From: Pyronema omphalodes | Lineage: Eukaryota; Ascomycota; Pezizomycetes; Pezizales; Pyronemataceae | DNA: 64,000 nt | Direction of reading: 5' to 3' | Assembly (NCBI GenBank): GCA_024516155.1 | Contig: JAJJXM010000002.1 | Span: forward strand, 1,488,001 to 1,552,000 | Shown here: in pieces, positions 52,859 through 63,800 of the stretch | How positions within the stretch are numbered: the first letter of the stretch is position 1 | Layout: every line of letters begins with the position of its first letter | Program-made: the position numbers and the translations under genes | The notes under the pieces: model-generated | Databases searched by the model: none | Told to the model about the DNA's origin: nothing | Seen by the model: only the letters and a program-made list of their open reading frames with translations

Positions 52859-54214
52859 TGTCACACCCTATATTGTGTGAGTATAGAATAGGTAACATGT
52901 ATAACATTTAGAGAACATGGCAAACTCGACAGGAGAATGAATAATAAGGTTAGTATCCCGGGCCGGAACCCCCTGAGGAGCTCCAGCTAGCCACGTCACG
53001 TGATTCGTGACTTTCCGAAAGGACCTCACGAGGATCCCGGCCCGAGGCGTCGCTACCTGTTATTCACTGTCAGTTTGGGAGGATCACAGATGGATGGGAA
53101 CGAGGAACAACTTACCTCATGGGTGTCGACTTACCCATGAGAAAACTACAGACGACGCTGATGGAGACAGAAGACGACGGCGAAAGGACACCTCCTTATA
53201 CTTGAGGTTGTGTTCCACCAAGCACGGCTACCAGAGGGCTTGCAAGAGAAGGGAATTCTCAGGACAGTGCAAGGCAGACGAATAGGATCATCCGAGGTCT
53301 GAGTTGGGCGGATAGTCGGCCAAGGAACAAGGCAGAGTCTAGTCAGCCAACAGGAGTGGAGCTCAGGACAAGGGTCAAGACTGCGTTAGCATGAGACGAC
53401 GTCCTGTAGCAAGGAACACCACTCAGGGAAACTGTTGGATGGAACTGATATGACGCGACCTTAGGCCAATGACTACCAACTGCAAGATAAGACGGCGTTT
53501 GCGTACACACCAGGGTGTGGCTGCGCGCAAGTGCGCGCAGGTGGGGCTGTTATGACATCACACAGGAATGTGACGGGGCAGTGCGCTCGGGTAAGGCATA
53601 GTCTGCCTTATGATGTCAGATTCCTTCACTCGCAATCGAGATTCTCTAGGGAGATCTATGATCAAGACGACTCATAAGATATATGACTCACATGTCATTA
53701 TCAGAGGAGTCACTGCATTATGCGCTCAAGTGGAGTAAACCTCTACTAGGCGCTTAACCCCAATACCTGATTGGAAGGTGTGGTAGCACGGCGAGGAATG
53801 TCAAGGATTGATCTGACACGAAGGTCATCATGCAAGTGAGCAATTAATATAATTGCGCATGCAGCATGGTGCGAGCCATCAACAGATTTGTCACAGGATT
53901 GACTCACGTCTTATCTCCTAAGCTTAGTTTGGAAGTTGGTTCCCCTGGGAAGTCTGGGCGAACTTGTAGACGAAAGTCTATAAAAGACCCTAAGTCTTCC
54001 CACCGTCTCCTCTAGCATCAGGAACTTGATCTCTTGTTACGACATCACTATTCTGCACCAATACCTCAGGACGAGACCCTTAAGTTTATTCGGCCTGTGA
54101 TCGATTAGTTTACTTCCTAGCTTCTTGGGAAATCTATTTGTTGAATACCTTTCAAACGAAGAACGACTGATCGAATAAGCCTCTCTATTGAAAGCCTCAA
54201 TAGCCAGGTTCACA
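52859..54214 (+). repeat. E3 5' LTR (1356 bp)
   Basis: Begins TGTCACACCCTATATTGTG and ends TTCACA. It shares long blocks with the E1 LTR, including the CTGCGCGCAAGTGCGCGCAG hairpin, TATAAAAG near 53980, and CCTTAAGTTTAT (54078-54089), complementary to ATAAACTTAAGG just after the LTR (54217-54228). Confidence 0.93.
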
Positions 54215-54334
54215 CTATAAACTTAAGGCTCAAGCTACTAAGTTTACTTTTCGACACGATTACGGAAGACCCTCTTCTAGGGCAAGAAACACCAACACTC
54301 CTCTGAAAACTACAAACAAAAACTTCAATCTACA

Positions 54335-56524
54335 ATGGCCTCAGGCAGACTCACCGGCAATGCCACCCACGACGACGGACTTGATGCGCCTATGGCTGAT
54401 ACTGTCAGCATCACCCGTCCTCGCTCCTGGGAGGAAGTCACCTCTGTGGGACAACCAAGGGTTCATCATGGCACCACCCTTCACCTAGGCGAAGTACCAC
54501 AATGGGTGATTTTAATGATGGAAAGGATGAATTCGACTGAGGAAGACATTAAGAGATTGATGGAAGCAGCAGGATCAGGAGCTGCAATGAACGAAGAACT
54601 ACAACGGATGAAGGGACTCTATCAGGAAATGGCCCAGGGGATGCAGAAAGCTTACGACATCCTAGCAAAGAAGGGCAACCTTGACCAAGAAGTCAACCTT
54701 CAAACCGTTACCAGACTCGTTCAGGCCAGCAACGACTTTGCCGGCCAAGTTTGGAGGACAATTGGCGAACTTGCCACGGACACTCAAACCAAAGAGGCAG
54801 CCAACCAAGCGGCTGCAGAAAGACTCAAACACGGCATTCAGACGACCAATGCCATCCTCGAAGCCTTTGCCCAGAGGCAATTACAAATCAACAAGGAAAT
54901 CGAGGAATGGGCCTTTCAAAAGAATACACAAGACGCCATCCGAGAGCAGGATGATGAACAAAGAGATAGGCGGATTGCAGCTCTGTCTAGAGCTGAAGAG
55001 GTGCACCAGAAACGTCTGCTGGATTATGAAGAGCAGAGAGAGGAGGAAAAGATGGAATTGGTAAACAAGGCTATTGGCCTTGTTATGTCAAAAATCCAGA
55101 GAAAGGAACATTTCGATGCTAAGTCTCTAACCGAGGCTATGCATGAGGAGATGACTCCCAGACCTCCCTCCCTCGGCAGAGCACCTGAAGTCCCCTTGCC
55201 TCCATCAGAAGATGGAACCCCTGCAGACAACGGCAGAAATGGTGGTAGGGGCAGTAAACCACCAGGAGGAGGACTCCCACCACCTCCACCACCACCATCT
55301 GATCCTTCGGACGGCGAAGACTCAGATGATTCATACATCAGAAAAGCGTTGGAGAGAAAGCGTCAGGAGCGCAAACAAAAGGCTCAACAAAAGAAGCCTG
55401 AAGCAAAAAATGCAACGGAAGCATTTTTGGAATCACTTGTCAACAAATTGCAGCAATCTGGGGTCAACGAACCAAGGAGACCAAAAATGCCTGAGATGAA
55501 GGCTCCACAATATTTTTCCGGGAAAGACAAGAATTTATTTAGGGCTTGGTGGATGTCTGTTCAAGACTATATTGCAACATACGCCAAGGCGTTCCCGGAC
55601 GAGGATGACCAGGTAAAATGGGTTGGGAGCTTGCTTACTCACAAAGCTCTCAGTTGGCACCAGGAACGGCGAAAATCGATTCAAAGGCAAGGACTCAAAG
55701 ATACATGGCAAGCTTTCTCAAGCTCTATTGAAACTAGGTTTGAGGATAAGCGGGAAGCCCAGAAGGACGTTAAGAGGATTACGGAACTCCAGTATGAGGG
55801 AGACATCGATGACTATATCACCAAGTTGGAGGACCTTAATATGCGTGTAGGAGCAATTGGTCCTATGTATAGGAATGTGATTTGGGAGGCCATGACACCG
55901 GCCATTAAGAAGATGGTATATCAGAGAGTTGGGGGACTCCCAACTGACGATGAAGCAATGATTGATGCAGTGAAGGAAGCTGCTCACGTTGTTGAAAATT
56001 TGGATGAGGAATTAAAGGGTCATAAAAAGAAGTCTTTGGAGGTACGAGAGGACCGCCATAAGGACAAGGGAAAACAAAAGGAAACTGTGCGCCCTAAGGA
56101 GGTGCAGCACAAAGACAAATTTAAGGAGAAAAAGGAGAAAAAAGGTTTTGCAGGAAAGAAGGACAAGAAGTCTATTTTTGCGTCGGGAAGGGAGGCTCTG
56201 AACGATGTTCCTCAGAGCGAAATCGACAAACATAAAAAGGATAAGGCTGACTGTTGGAGATGCGGACGATCTGGGCACAAAATGTTTGATTGTTACGCTA
56301 AAAAGACAGTTGGAGGAACAGAGCTCTCTGGCGAAGGAAAGGTTGCTTCCTCTGGCAAGAGGAAGAGAGACGATGATGATGATGGAAACAAAGGGCAGGA
56401 GAAGCCCAAGGAAACAAAAAAGACAAAGACCGCAGCAGTGCGGCAGGATGAGGATGAAATAATGGAAGATGCTCAGCCCAGGATTTGGGAGATTGAGCAA
56501 AATGATGAGGAGTCGGATTTTTAA
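54335..56524 (+). CDS. E3 Gag polyprotein
   Basis: 729 residues. Same domain order as E1 Gag: MASGRLTGNATHDDGLDAPM start, Pro-rich linker, gag domain (YFSGKDKNLFRAWWMSVQD), zinc knuckle CWRCGRSGHKMFDC, acidic tail. Ends in GAT TTT TAA like E1. The frame is intact. Confidence 0.93.
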   Translation: MASGRLTGNATHDDGLDAPMADTVSITRPRSWEEVTSVGQPRVHHGTTLHLGEVPQWVILMMERMNSTEEDIKRLMEAAGSGAAMNEELQRMKGLYQEMAQGMQKAYDILAKKGNLDQEVNLQTVTRLVQASNDFAGQVWRTIGELATDTQTKEAANQAAAERLKHGIQTTNAILEAFAQRQLQINKEIEEWAFQKNTQDAIREQDDEQRDRRIAALSRAEEVHQKRLLDYEEQREEEKMELVNKAIGLVMSKIQRKEHFDAKSLTEAMHEEMTPRPPSLGRAPEVPLPPSEDGTPADNGRNGGRGSKPPGGGLPPPPPPPSDPSDGEDSDDSYIRKALERKRQERKQKAQQKKPEAKNATEAFLESLVNKLQQSGVNEPRRPKMPEMKAPQYFSGKDKNLFRAWWMSVQDYIATYAKAFPDEDDQVKWVGSLLTHKALSWHQERRKSIQRQGLKDTWQAFSSSIETRFEDKREAQKDVKRITELQYEGDIDDYITKLEDLNMRVGAIGPMYRNVIWEAMTPAIKKMVYQRVGGLPTDDEAMIDAVKEAAHVVENLDEELKGHKKKSLEVREDRHKDKGKQKETVRPKEVQHKDKFKEKKEKKGFAGKKDKKSIFASGREALNDVPQSEIDKHKKDKADCWRCGRSGHKMFDCYAKKTVGGTELSGEGKVASSGKRKRDDDDDGNKGQEKPKETKKTKTAAVRQDEDEIMEDAQPRIWEIEQNDEESDF
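56516..56524 (+). other. Putative -1 frameshift site at E3 gag stop
   Basis: GAT TTT TAA, identical to the E1 site. The -1 frame (GGA TTT TTA AGA TCC) is open into pol with no ATG needed. Confidence 0.5.
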
Positions 56525-59500
56525 GATCCTCTAGGGTTGCGTCACCTGAGGAGGAGGAATGTACATCTGACGCAGAAAATATTATTTGTTCAGGGACAAA
56601 AAGGAAAATTTCGGACAGCTTGGAGTCGACCAAGACAAAACTTCGACGAACCGACAAAGGAACCTCTTCCAAAGGAACAAAAATGGAAGCTGTGGTTCCA
56701 CCCCATCATGGAAAGAGGCCAATTATCAACATGGTGTTGACTTGGTCTAAGAACAAATTCAGAACGGTGCGAGTCCTCCTTGATACAGGCTCCACCTCAG
56801 CTTTACTGGACAAAGGTTTTGTCCAAACTTACAAAATTCCTACTGTGAAGAGAGACCAGCCTCTTCAAATTCGCAACTTCAATAATGAGGTAGTTGCTGG
56901 AGCTGGAGAATTCTTTACGGTACCTTTCATGCTGCAACATAAACAACACTTTGCAGCCGAATCCTTCGAAGTCGCCCCTCTTGACAGCGACTGCGATGTC
57001 ATCTTACCATACTGGTGGATGGCAAAACACCAACCTTGCAACATGTGGGGAGAAAGCAATAACATCTCCTTCACAACTCCACGTTGCACCGAACATTGTA
57101 CTAAGGCTCAGGCCAGTACATTCTCCCTTAAGGTCGATAGACGAGTACTCGACCACCCTGAGGCCTCAGTTATAGGCCATATATCAGCCATTGCCACTAA
57201 AGAGGAATTGTCAGAGGCACTTCAACAAGTCCCTGAGAAATTCCGTAAGTGGATCAATATCATGACCAAGGAAGCAGCAGACAAGCTTCCAGAACACAAG
57301 TCTTACGACCATGCCATAGACTTAAAGGAAGGAGAGACTCCTCCTTGGGGACCAGTCTATGCGCTTAATGAAGTTGAACTGGAGACACTCAGAGAATGGC
57401 TAAAAGAAATGCTAAGGACAGGCAAGATTAGACCATCAAAATCTCCTGCCGCAGCACCCATTCTCTTTGTGCCAAAACCCCATGGGCGAGGTCTACGACT
57501 TTGTGTTGACTATAGGGGGATTAATAAAATAACAATAGCAAATCGCTACCCCCTCCCTCTTATGTCTGAATTACAAGACAGAGTAAAAGGAGCTAGGTTC
57601 TTCACGAAAATGGATTTGAAGAACGGTTATCATTTGATTAGGATCAAAGAAGGCGATGAATGGAAAACAGCCTTCAGATGCAGGTACGGGCTTTATGAGT
57701 TTTTGGTTATGCCCTTTGGATTAAGCAATGCACCGGCCACATTCCAGGATATGATGAATCATATCTTTAGGGACATGTTGGATCAGGGAGTGATTGCTTA
57801 TATTGATGATGTTCTGATTTACGCTGAGACGGAGGAGGAACATGATGAATTGGTTAAGGAAGTCTTAAAAAGACTGGAAGAAAATGGGCTGGTAATATCT
57901 CCGGAAAAATGTGTCTGGGGGACAAACAAAGTGGAATTTTTGGGGTATATTATAAGCGAAAAGGGAATTGAGATGGCAAAAGATAAAGTGGAAACCGTCC
58001 TGGTTTGGGAACCTCCTAGATCCTTGAAAGAGACACAAGGCTTTCTTGGATTTGCAAACTTCTATCGCCGATTCATAAAGGACTTTTCAAGAATTTGTCG
58101 TCCTCTTACTGAATCTACCAAGGGCGATCCAAAGAAGTGGGAATGGACTGTTGCCATGGAATTGGCATTTGATGAGTTGAAGCAGAGGTTTACGAAGGCA
58201 CCAATATTGGGTCATTTTGATCCTAAAAAGGTTTGCACTGTTGAAACTGATGCTTCTGACTTTGCCTTAGGCGCAGTCCTTTCTCAGAAAGGAGAGGACG
58301 GAAAGCTGCACCCTATTGCTTTTCACTCCAGGAAATTTACTCCGGCAGAAATCAACTACGAAATCCATGATAAAGAGCTTTTAGCTATTGTGGATTCGTT
58401 TAAAATATGGAGAAGATACTTGGAGGGAGCAATGCACACAGTTCAGGTATTCAGCGACCATCAAAATTTGGAGTACTTCACCACAACAAAAGTACTCAAT
58501 CGTCGCCAAGCAAGGTGGGCTCAAGAACTTGCTGGTATTGACTTTAAAATTTTTTACAGACCTGGAAGTAAGAATGGGAAGCCAGATGCATTGTCAAGGC
58601 GTCCGGAGTTCCGCCCTGAAAAGGGGGGAGGTGAGGATTAGCCGATTACGACTATCCTTCACAAAGAACATTTTGCATCGATCAGCAGTGGAGGAGAAGG
58701 AACTTCATTCATGGTTTCTTCAGCACGGCTCAATTCTATTCCTTCTGTTCAATGGTCTGGCGAATTTTTGAAGATGGTTAAAGAAGCTGGAGAACTGGAC
58801 GAAAATTATAAAAAAGCAGCAAACAAAATAAAAGATCCACTAACGATAGAAGATGGCATAATCTATCGGAAAGAGAAGATATGGGTGCCAAAGGATTTAG
58901 TCAACATGGTCCTGGAGTCGGAGCACAACTCGAAAATTGCAGGACACTTTGGTCAGGATAAGACCATTGAATTAATAAGAAGAAACTTTTGGTGGCCAAA
59001 GATGGATGAACAAATAATTGAATATATACAAAGCTGTTTGGAATGTCAGAAGGACAAGACGGCTAGGCACCTTAAGTATGGGATGTTGCAACCTTTGGAA
59101 TTAACATATGCCCCATGGCAGTCTATTGCTATGGATTTCATCACCGACCTACCAGAATCAAATGGGTGTGATCAACTATGGGTTATAGTTGATCGATTCA
59201 CTAAAATGGCGCACTTCATTCCCCTACAGAAGGATGGCAAGACAACTGCAGACCTTGTCAGGATTTTCGCAAAGGAAATTTGGAAGTTGCACGGCTTACC
59301 CAAGGACATAGTGTCGGACAGAGACTCCAGGTTCACAAGCACCACCTGGAAAGCATTTCTTGGAACGTTAGGAATAAAACCAAGAATGTCAACAGCCTTC
59401 CACCCACAAACAGATGGACAAACGGAACGGCTGAACCAAACAATTGAAGCTTACCTCCGCTCTTTTGTTAACCACGAAATGGATGACTGGGCTGATCTCT

Positions 59501-60210
59501 TACCCATGGCTGAGTTCCCATACAATAACTCAGTCACAAGCGCAACTGGACTGTCACCCTTTTACGCTAACTATGGGTTCTACCCAAATACGAGCAACCC
59601 TTCGGCAACTGCTGTGCGCAACCCAGCCAGCAAAGCCTATGCCCACTGGATGCATACGATTCATGAAGGAGCCAAGTTAGCCCTTCAAAAAACACAAGAA
59701 AGAATGAAACATTATGCAGACCAGAAACGACAGGAGGCACCAGAATACCAAGTAGGAGACTTGGTTATGTTAGATGGACGCAACATACGAACCAGACGCC
59801 CATCAAGGAAGTTAGACCATAAACTACATGGTCCCTTCCAAGTCGAAAAGGTCATCTCCCCATCAGCAGTACGACTCACGCTCCCACGAAAATGGAAGAT
59901 ACACAACGTCTTCCATACCTCTTTACTTGAGCCCTTTAGAGCAGGAACTCGGGCTCCACCAGACACAAATAAAATTTTACGGGAGGCAGATGATGTTGAG
60001 GGAAGCGAGGAATATGATATCGATGAAGTCATGAGCAGCTACAAATCTGGGAATCGAGTATTGTACCTTGTTAAATGGCTAGGTTGGCCCAACAAAAAAG
60101 ACTGGACGGCAGAACCATTCGACAACTTTTCAGTAGGAGGTCAGGAGAAGTTACGAGAGTTTCATCTCAAGTACCCTGATTCTCCGAGGGACTACCGACT
60201 CAAGGATTAA
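56525..60210 (+). CDS. E3 Pol polyprotein with one in-frame stop (TAG at 58639)
   Basis: Continuous in one frame from the gag stop to 60210 except for TAG at 58639-58641, where E1 has CAG (Gln). Protease: VRVLLDTGSTSALLDKGF. RT: LCVDYRGINKIT, YIDD. RNase H: VETDASDFALGAVLSQ. The stop falls in the linker between RNase H and integrase. Integrase: HNSKIAGHFGQD, MDFITDLPESNG, VSDRDSRFTST, HPQTDGQTERLNQTIEAYL. Chromodomain: YDIDEVMSSYKSGN, LYLVKWLGWPNKKDW. Everything else looks intact. The change is C to T in a CpA context, as in RIP or simple transition. Confidence 0.92.
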
Positions 60211-60366
60211 GGCTTAATGTTTTTCCCCACGAGGTTTTCATTAGGTCGAGTTGGTAGTAGGATGTAGGGGCTGGAGGACTACATCCATATATGATCACTT
60301 AATCACTTGGCTGCGGCGAGGTGCGATCACAGAATGATGAACTACTTGCTCCGGGACGAAGCTTGA

Positions 60367-60381
60367 ACAGGGGGGAGGTGG
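60367..60381 (+). other. E3 polypurine tract
   Basis: ACAGGGGGGAGGTGG, identical to that of E1, immediately before the 3' LTR. Confidence 0.8.
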
Positions 60382-60492
60382 TGTCACACCCTATATTGTG
60401 TGAGTATAGAATAGGTAACATGTATAACATTTAGAGAACATGGCAAACTCGACAGGAGAATGAATAATAAGGTTAGTATCCCGGGCCGGAAC
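60382..60492 (+). repeat. E3 3' LTR, truncated at 111 bp by E4
   Basis: Identical by eye to the first 111 bp of the E3 5' LTR, then broken after CCGGGCCGGAAC, where E4 starts with TGTAACGG. Confidence 0.92.
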
Positions 60493-60843
60493 TGTAACGG
60501 CGAACAAGGGAGAGATAGCTGACGGAGAACCTGAGGGCTCTTCTCAATTATTCACTCTTGAGTTCAATGGATATATCCTTATAATAACTTCAACGTTAGA
60601 AACTCTTAAGCTGTGTCTAGCATCAACTTAAAGACTTTCTGTGTTTAGAAGTTAAGGAAATAAACAAAGATTTCAAGGGACAAAGAGATCCAAAGACGGG
60701 GACGAGAACGAGGACGTAAACAAAGATTTTCGACAAAGTATTTGAATTGGTAAATAAACAAACGAGTGCTGGATAATGAAGCGAATGATAATAGGTGAAT
60801 GAATGACGAGGAGGGGGAAGGTAATAATTCTCGAGCCGTGACA
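60493..60843 (-). repeat. E4 3' LTR (351 bp)
   Basis: Bounded by TGTAACGGCG and CCGTGACA on the plus strand, a TG..CA pair. On the minus strand it is preceded by the purine tract AAGAAGGGGGATCC (60844-60857). The assigned length rests on these borders because the other LTR is not in view. Confidence 0.75.
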
Positions 60844-60882
60844 GGATCCCCCTTCTTGGACTGAGCTCCGGCGAAGTAACTT

Positions 60883-63800
60883 CTAAGATAAGTTGGGGAG
60901 GGGTCCCGGTTTATCGGGGTACTTTTTATGAAAGTCGTCAACGGCTTTACTGTCGGAATGGAGTTCGGCGGGTTCCCAATCGGGCATATCGTATCCAACC
61001 CATTTAACCATGTACTGAAGTTTCTTCCGGTGAATTCGGGAGTCGAGGATAGCTTCGATGAAGTATTCGTCTTCACCGTCGATTTCCACCGGGGGTGGTG
61101 GGTCTGATTGTTGACCGGGGTAGGGGTCATTCGCAGCGGGTTCCAATAAGGAAACATGTTGAACGTTGTGACATTTCATTGTCGGAGGTAGTTCTAATCG
61201 ATAGGCATAGGGGGATACTTTGGCGATAATCTTGAGGGGTCCGTAACGTTTGTTGTCTAATTTCCGGGAGGGTCGACGGGTTTTCCAATTACGGGCATTC
61301 ATCCATACCAGATCTCCGGGCTGATAATTCGGTGACGGGAGTCGATGTTTATCGGCATTCTCTTGGTAACGTAGGTTAGCTCTGTTGATCTCAGCTCGTA
61401 AATGGTTATGGATTTCGGCGAGGGTTTTCGAAGTTGTGAGGGCCCGTCGATCGTTTACGTCGTTCGTAGCTGCTGGAAGTAAATCGAATTGGCAACGGGG
61501 GTCGAATCCCTTATTGGCAAAGAACGGGGAAGTTCCCGTTGTCTCGGATGCTTGGTTATTCGCAGCGAATTCCGCTAATGGTAACCAATCAGCCCAATCG
61601 TCTTGAAGATAGTTGACGTGAGCTCGGAGGTATTGTTCCATAATGGCGTTGATTCGTTCTGTTTGGCCGTCCATTTGGGGATGGAATGCTGTAGATAATC
61701 GAGGCTCGATTCCCAAACGTCGACAGAGATTCTTCCAGAACAAAGCAGCGAATTGGGGTCCTCGATCAGAGATAATGGTAAGAGGGAGTCCATGCCATCG
61801 AAAGATGTGGGTAATAAACAAAGACGATAATTCCTTTGCGTCGATGTCTGTTCGACAGGCAATCAGATGTCGTTCTTTGGTTAATCTGTCCACAACTACC
61901 CAAATTGCATCACACCCATTGGACCATGGTAATCCTGTTACGAAGTCCATTGATATGTCCTGCCAGGGTCTTTCTGGAATAGGTAGTGGTCGTAGGATAC
62001 CAAACGGGGCATGTCTGGTAGGTTTCGAGCGTTGGCAGGTATGACAATTTCGAATATATCTTTCCACGTCTGTCCTCATCTGGGGCCACGTATAGGTTCT
62101 TGAGAGGTATTCTAATGTTTTAGATCTACCTGGGTGTCCAGCCGTAGGAGAGTCGTGGTGTTGTTGCATTAGGTGTAATCGTAGGGGTTCGTAATTCAGG
62201 ACCCACAAACATCCCCGGTAGAGTAAACGGTTATTGTTTACTGTACATTCGGCTAATGTAATGTCTTTACAATAACGAGTGTTATTGTTTAGCATTGCAA
62301 TAACCTTAGTAGGGAATGGGTCTTTATCGTAGGCTTCCGTGAAGAGCTGGGATAAGGTGGGGTTTGTTTGTTGTGGGTCCGGTATTACGGTTTGTTGCGA
62401 ATTCGGTATTGTTTGTTGGTTACTGGGGGTAACAGCCGCAACGTGAAGGATATTCTCTGGCTTAATGATCGTTGTGTGGTTCTCTAGGGAGCGTTCATCC
62501 CCCTCTTTAGGCAGATCTCCGGATCGACGAGTCAGTGCGTCTGGTTTACCGCCTGCGGTACCGGGGCGGTAAACAATCTTAAAATTAAACTGAGACAAGA
62601 ACTGGGACCAACGGGCTTGACGGCGGTTCAAGAGCTTTGTCGAAGTGAAATATTCCAGATTCTTATGATCTGACAGTACTCGGATGGGGTTAATAACAGA
62701 TTGTAATTCGGGACGCCATTCTTCAAAGGCCCGGACGATAGCCATGAGTTCTTTATCGTATATCTCATAATTACATTCGGCGGGGGAATGTTTCTTCGAG
62801 AAGTAAGCAATGGGATGTAAGATTCCTTCATCATCATATTGAGAAAGAACTCCGGCGGAGACATAATCAGAAGCATCAGTTTCGACAATAACATCCCGGT
62901 CTGGGTCGAAACGAGCCAAAACGGGGGCGGATGTAAATGTTGATTTCAATTCCTCAAAGGCCTGTTGTTGGGATTCCGACCAGACGAAAGGAACTCCTTT
63001 ACGTGTGAGTAACGTGAGAGGTTGGACTATTTTTGAATAGTTCTTAACGAAACGTCGGTAGAAGTTTGCGAATCCCAAAAACGCTCTAACATCTTTGAGG
63101 TTCCGGGGAGATTCCCAATCTCGAACTGCAGTAATCTTCTCAGGGTCCATCTTTATACCTTCTGTACTAATGATGAGTCCTAAGTACTTTACTTCCTTCT
63201 GGTGGAACTCGCATTTCTCTGGTTTGAGATGTAACCCTGCTTTTTCGAATGCTTCGAGGATCAATTTAACATGTTGTTTATGTTCTTCGAGATTATCCGA
63301 ATAGATCAGGGTGTCATCCAAATAGGCAGTACAGAATCGATCAAGGTAAGGTGCCAATACGTCGTTAATGAAGTTCTGAAACGTAGCAGGGGCATTGGTA
63401 AGTCCGAAGGGCATAACCAATGATTCGAATAATCCGTAGCGGGTGCGAAAAGCGGTTTTCCATTCTTCCCCATTTGCCATACGTATCAAGTTATATGCTC
63501 CCCTAATGTCGAGCTTAGTGAACCACTTAGCTCTTGAAAGGTTCATTAAGGTATCCTGCATCAGGGGAAGAGGGTAGCGATTCTTGATCGTTCCGGCGTT
63601 GATTCCACGATAATCGACCACCAAACGTAATGAACCGTCGCCTTTCTTTACGAAAAGAATGGGAGCGGCCGCTGGGGACGAGGAGGCACGGATGAAACCT
63701 TTGGTAAGGTTCTCATCTAACCAACGTTTCAATTCCTCCAACTCTGGACGTGATAGGGAGTAAAGAGGACCGAAGGGAGGCTGAAAACCATCGACGAGTG

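Larger units (their letters stand above)
52859..60492 (+). mobile_element. E3: chromovirus related to E1, 3' LTR truncated by E4
   Basis: It has the same layout as E1: a 1356-bp 5' LTR, gag, pol in -1 frame, an identical polypurine tract, and a 3' LTR starting at 60382. Only the first 111 bp of that LTR are present before E4. Proteins are strongly similar to E1, but the DNA is clearly diverged, so it is a sister subfamily. Pol has one in-frame stop. Confidence 0.95.
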
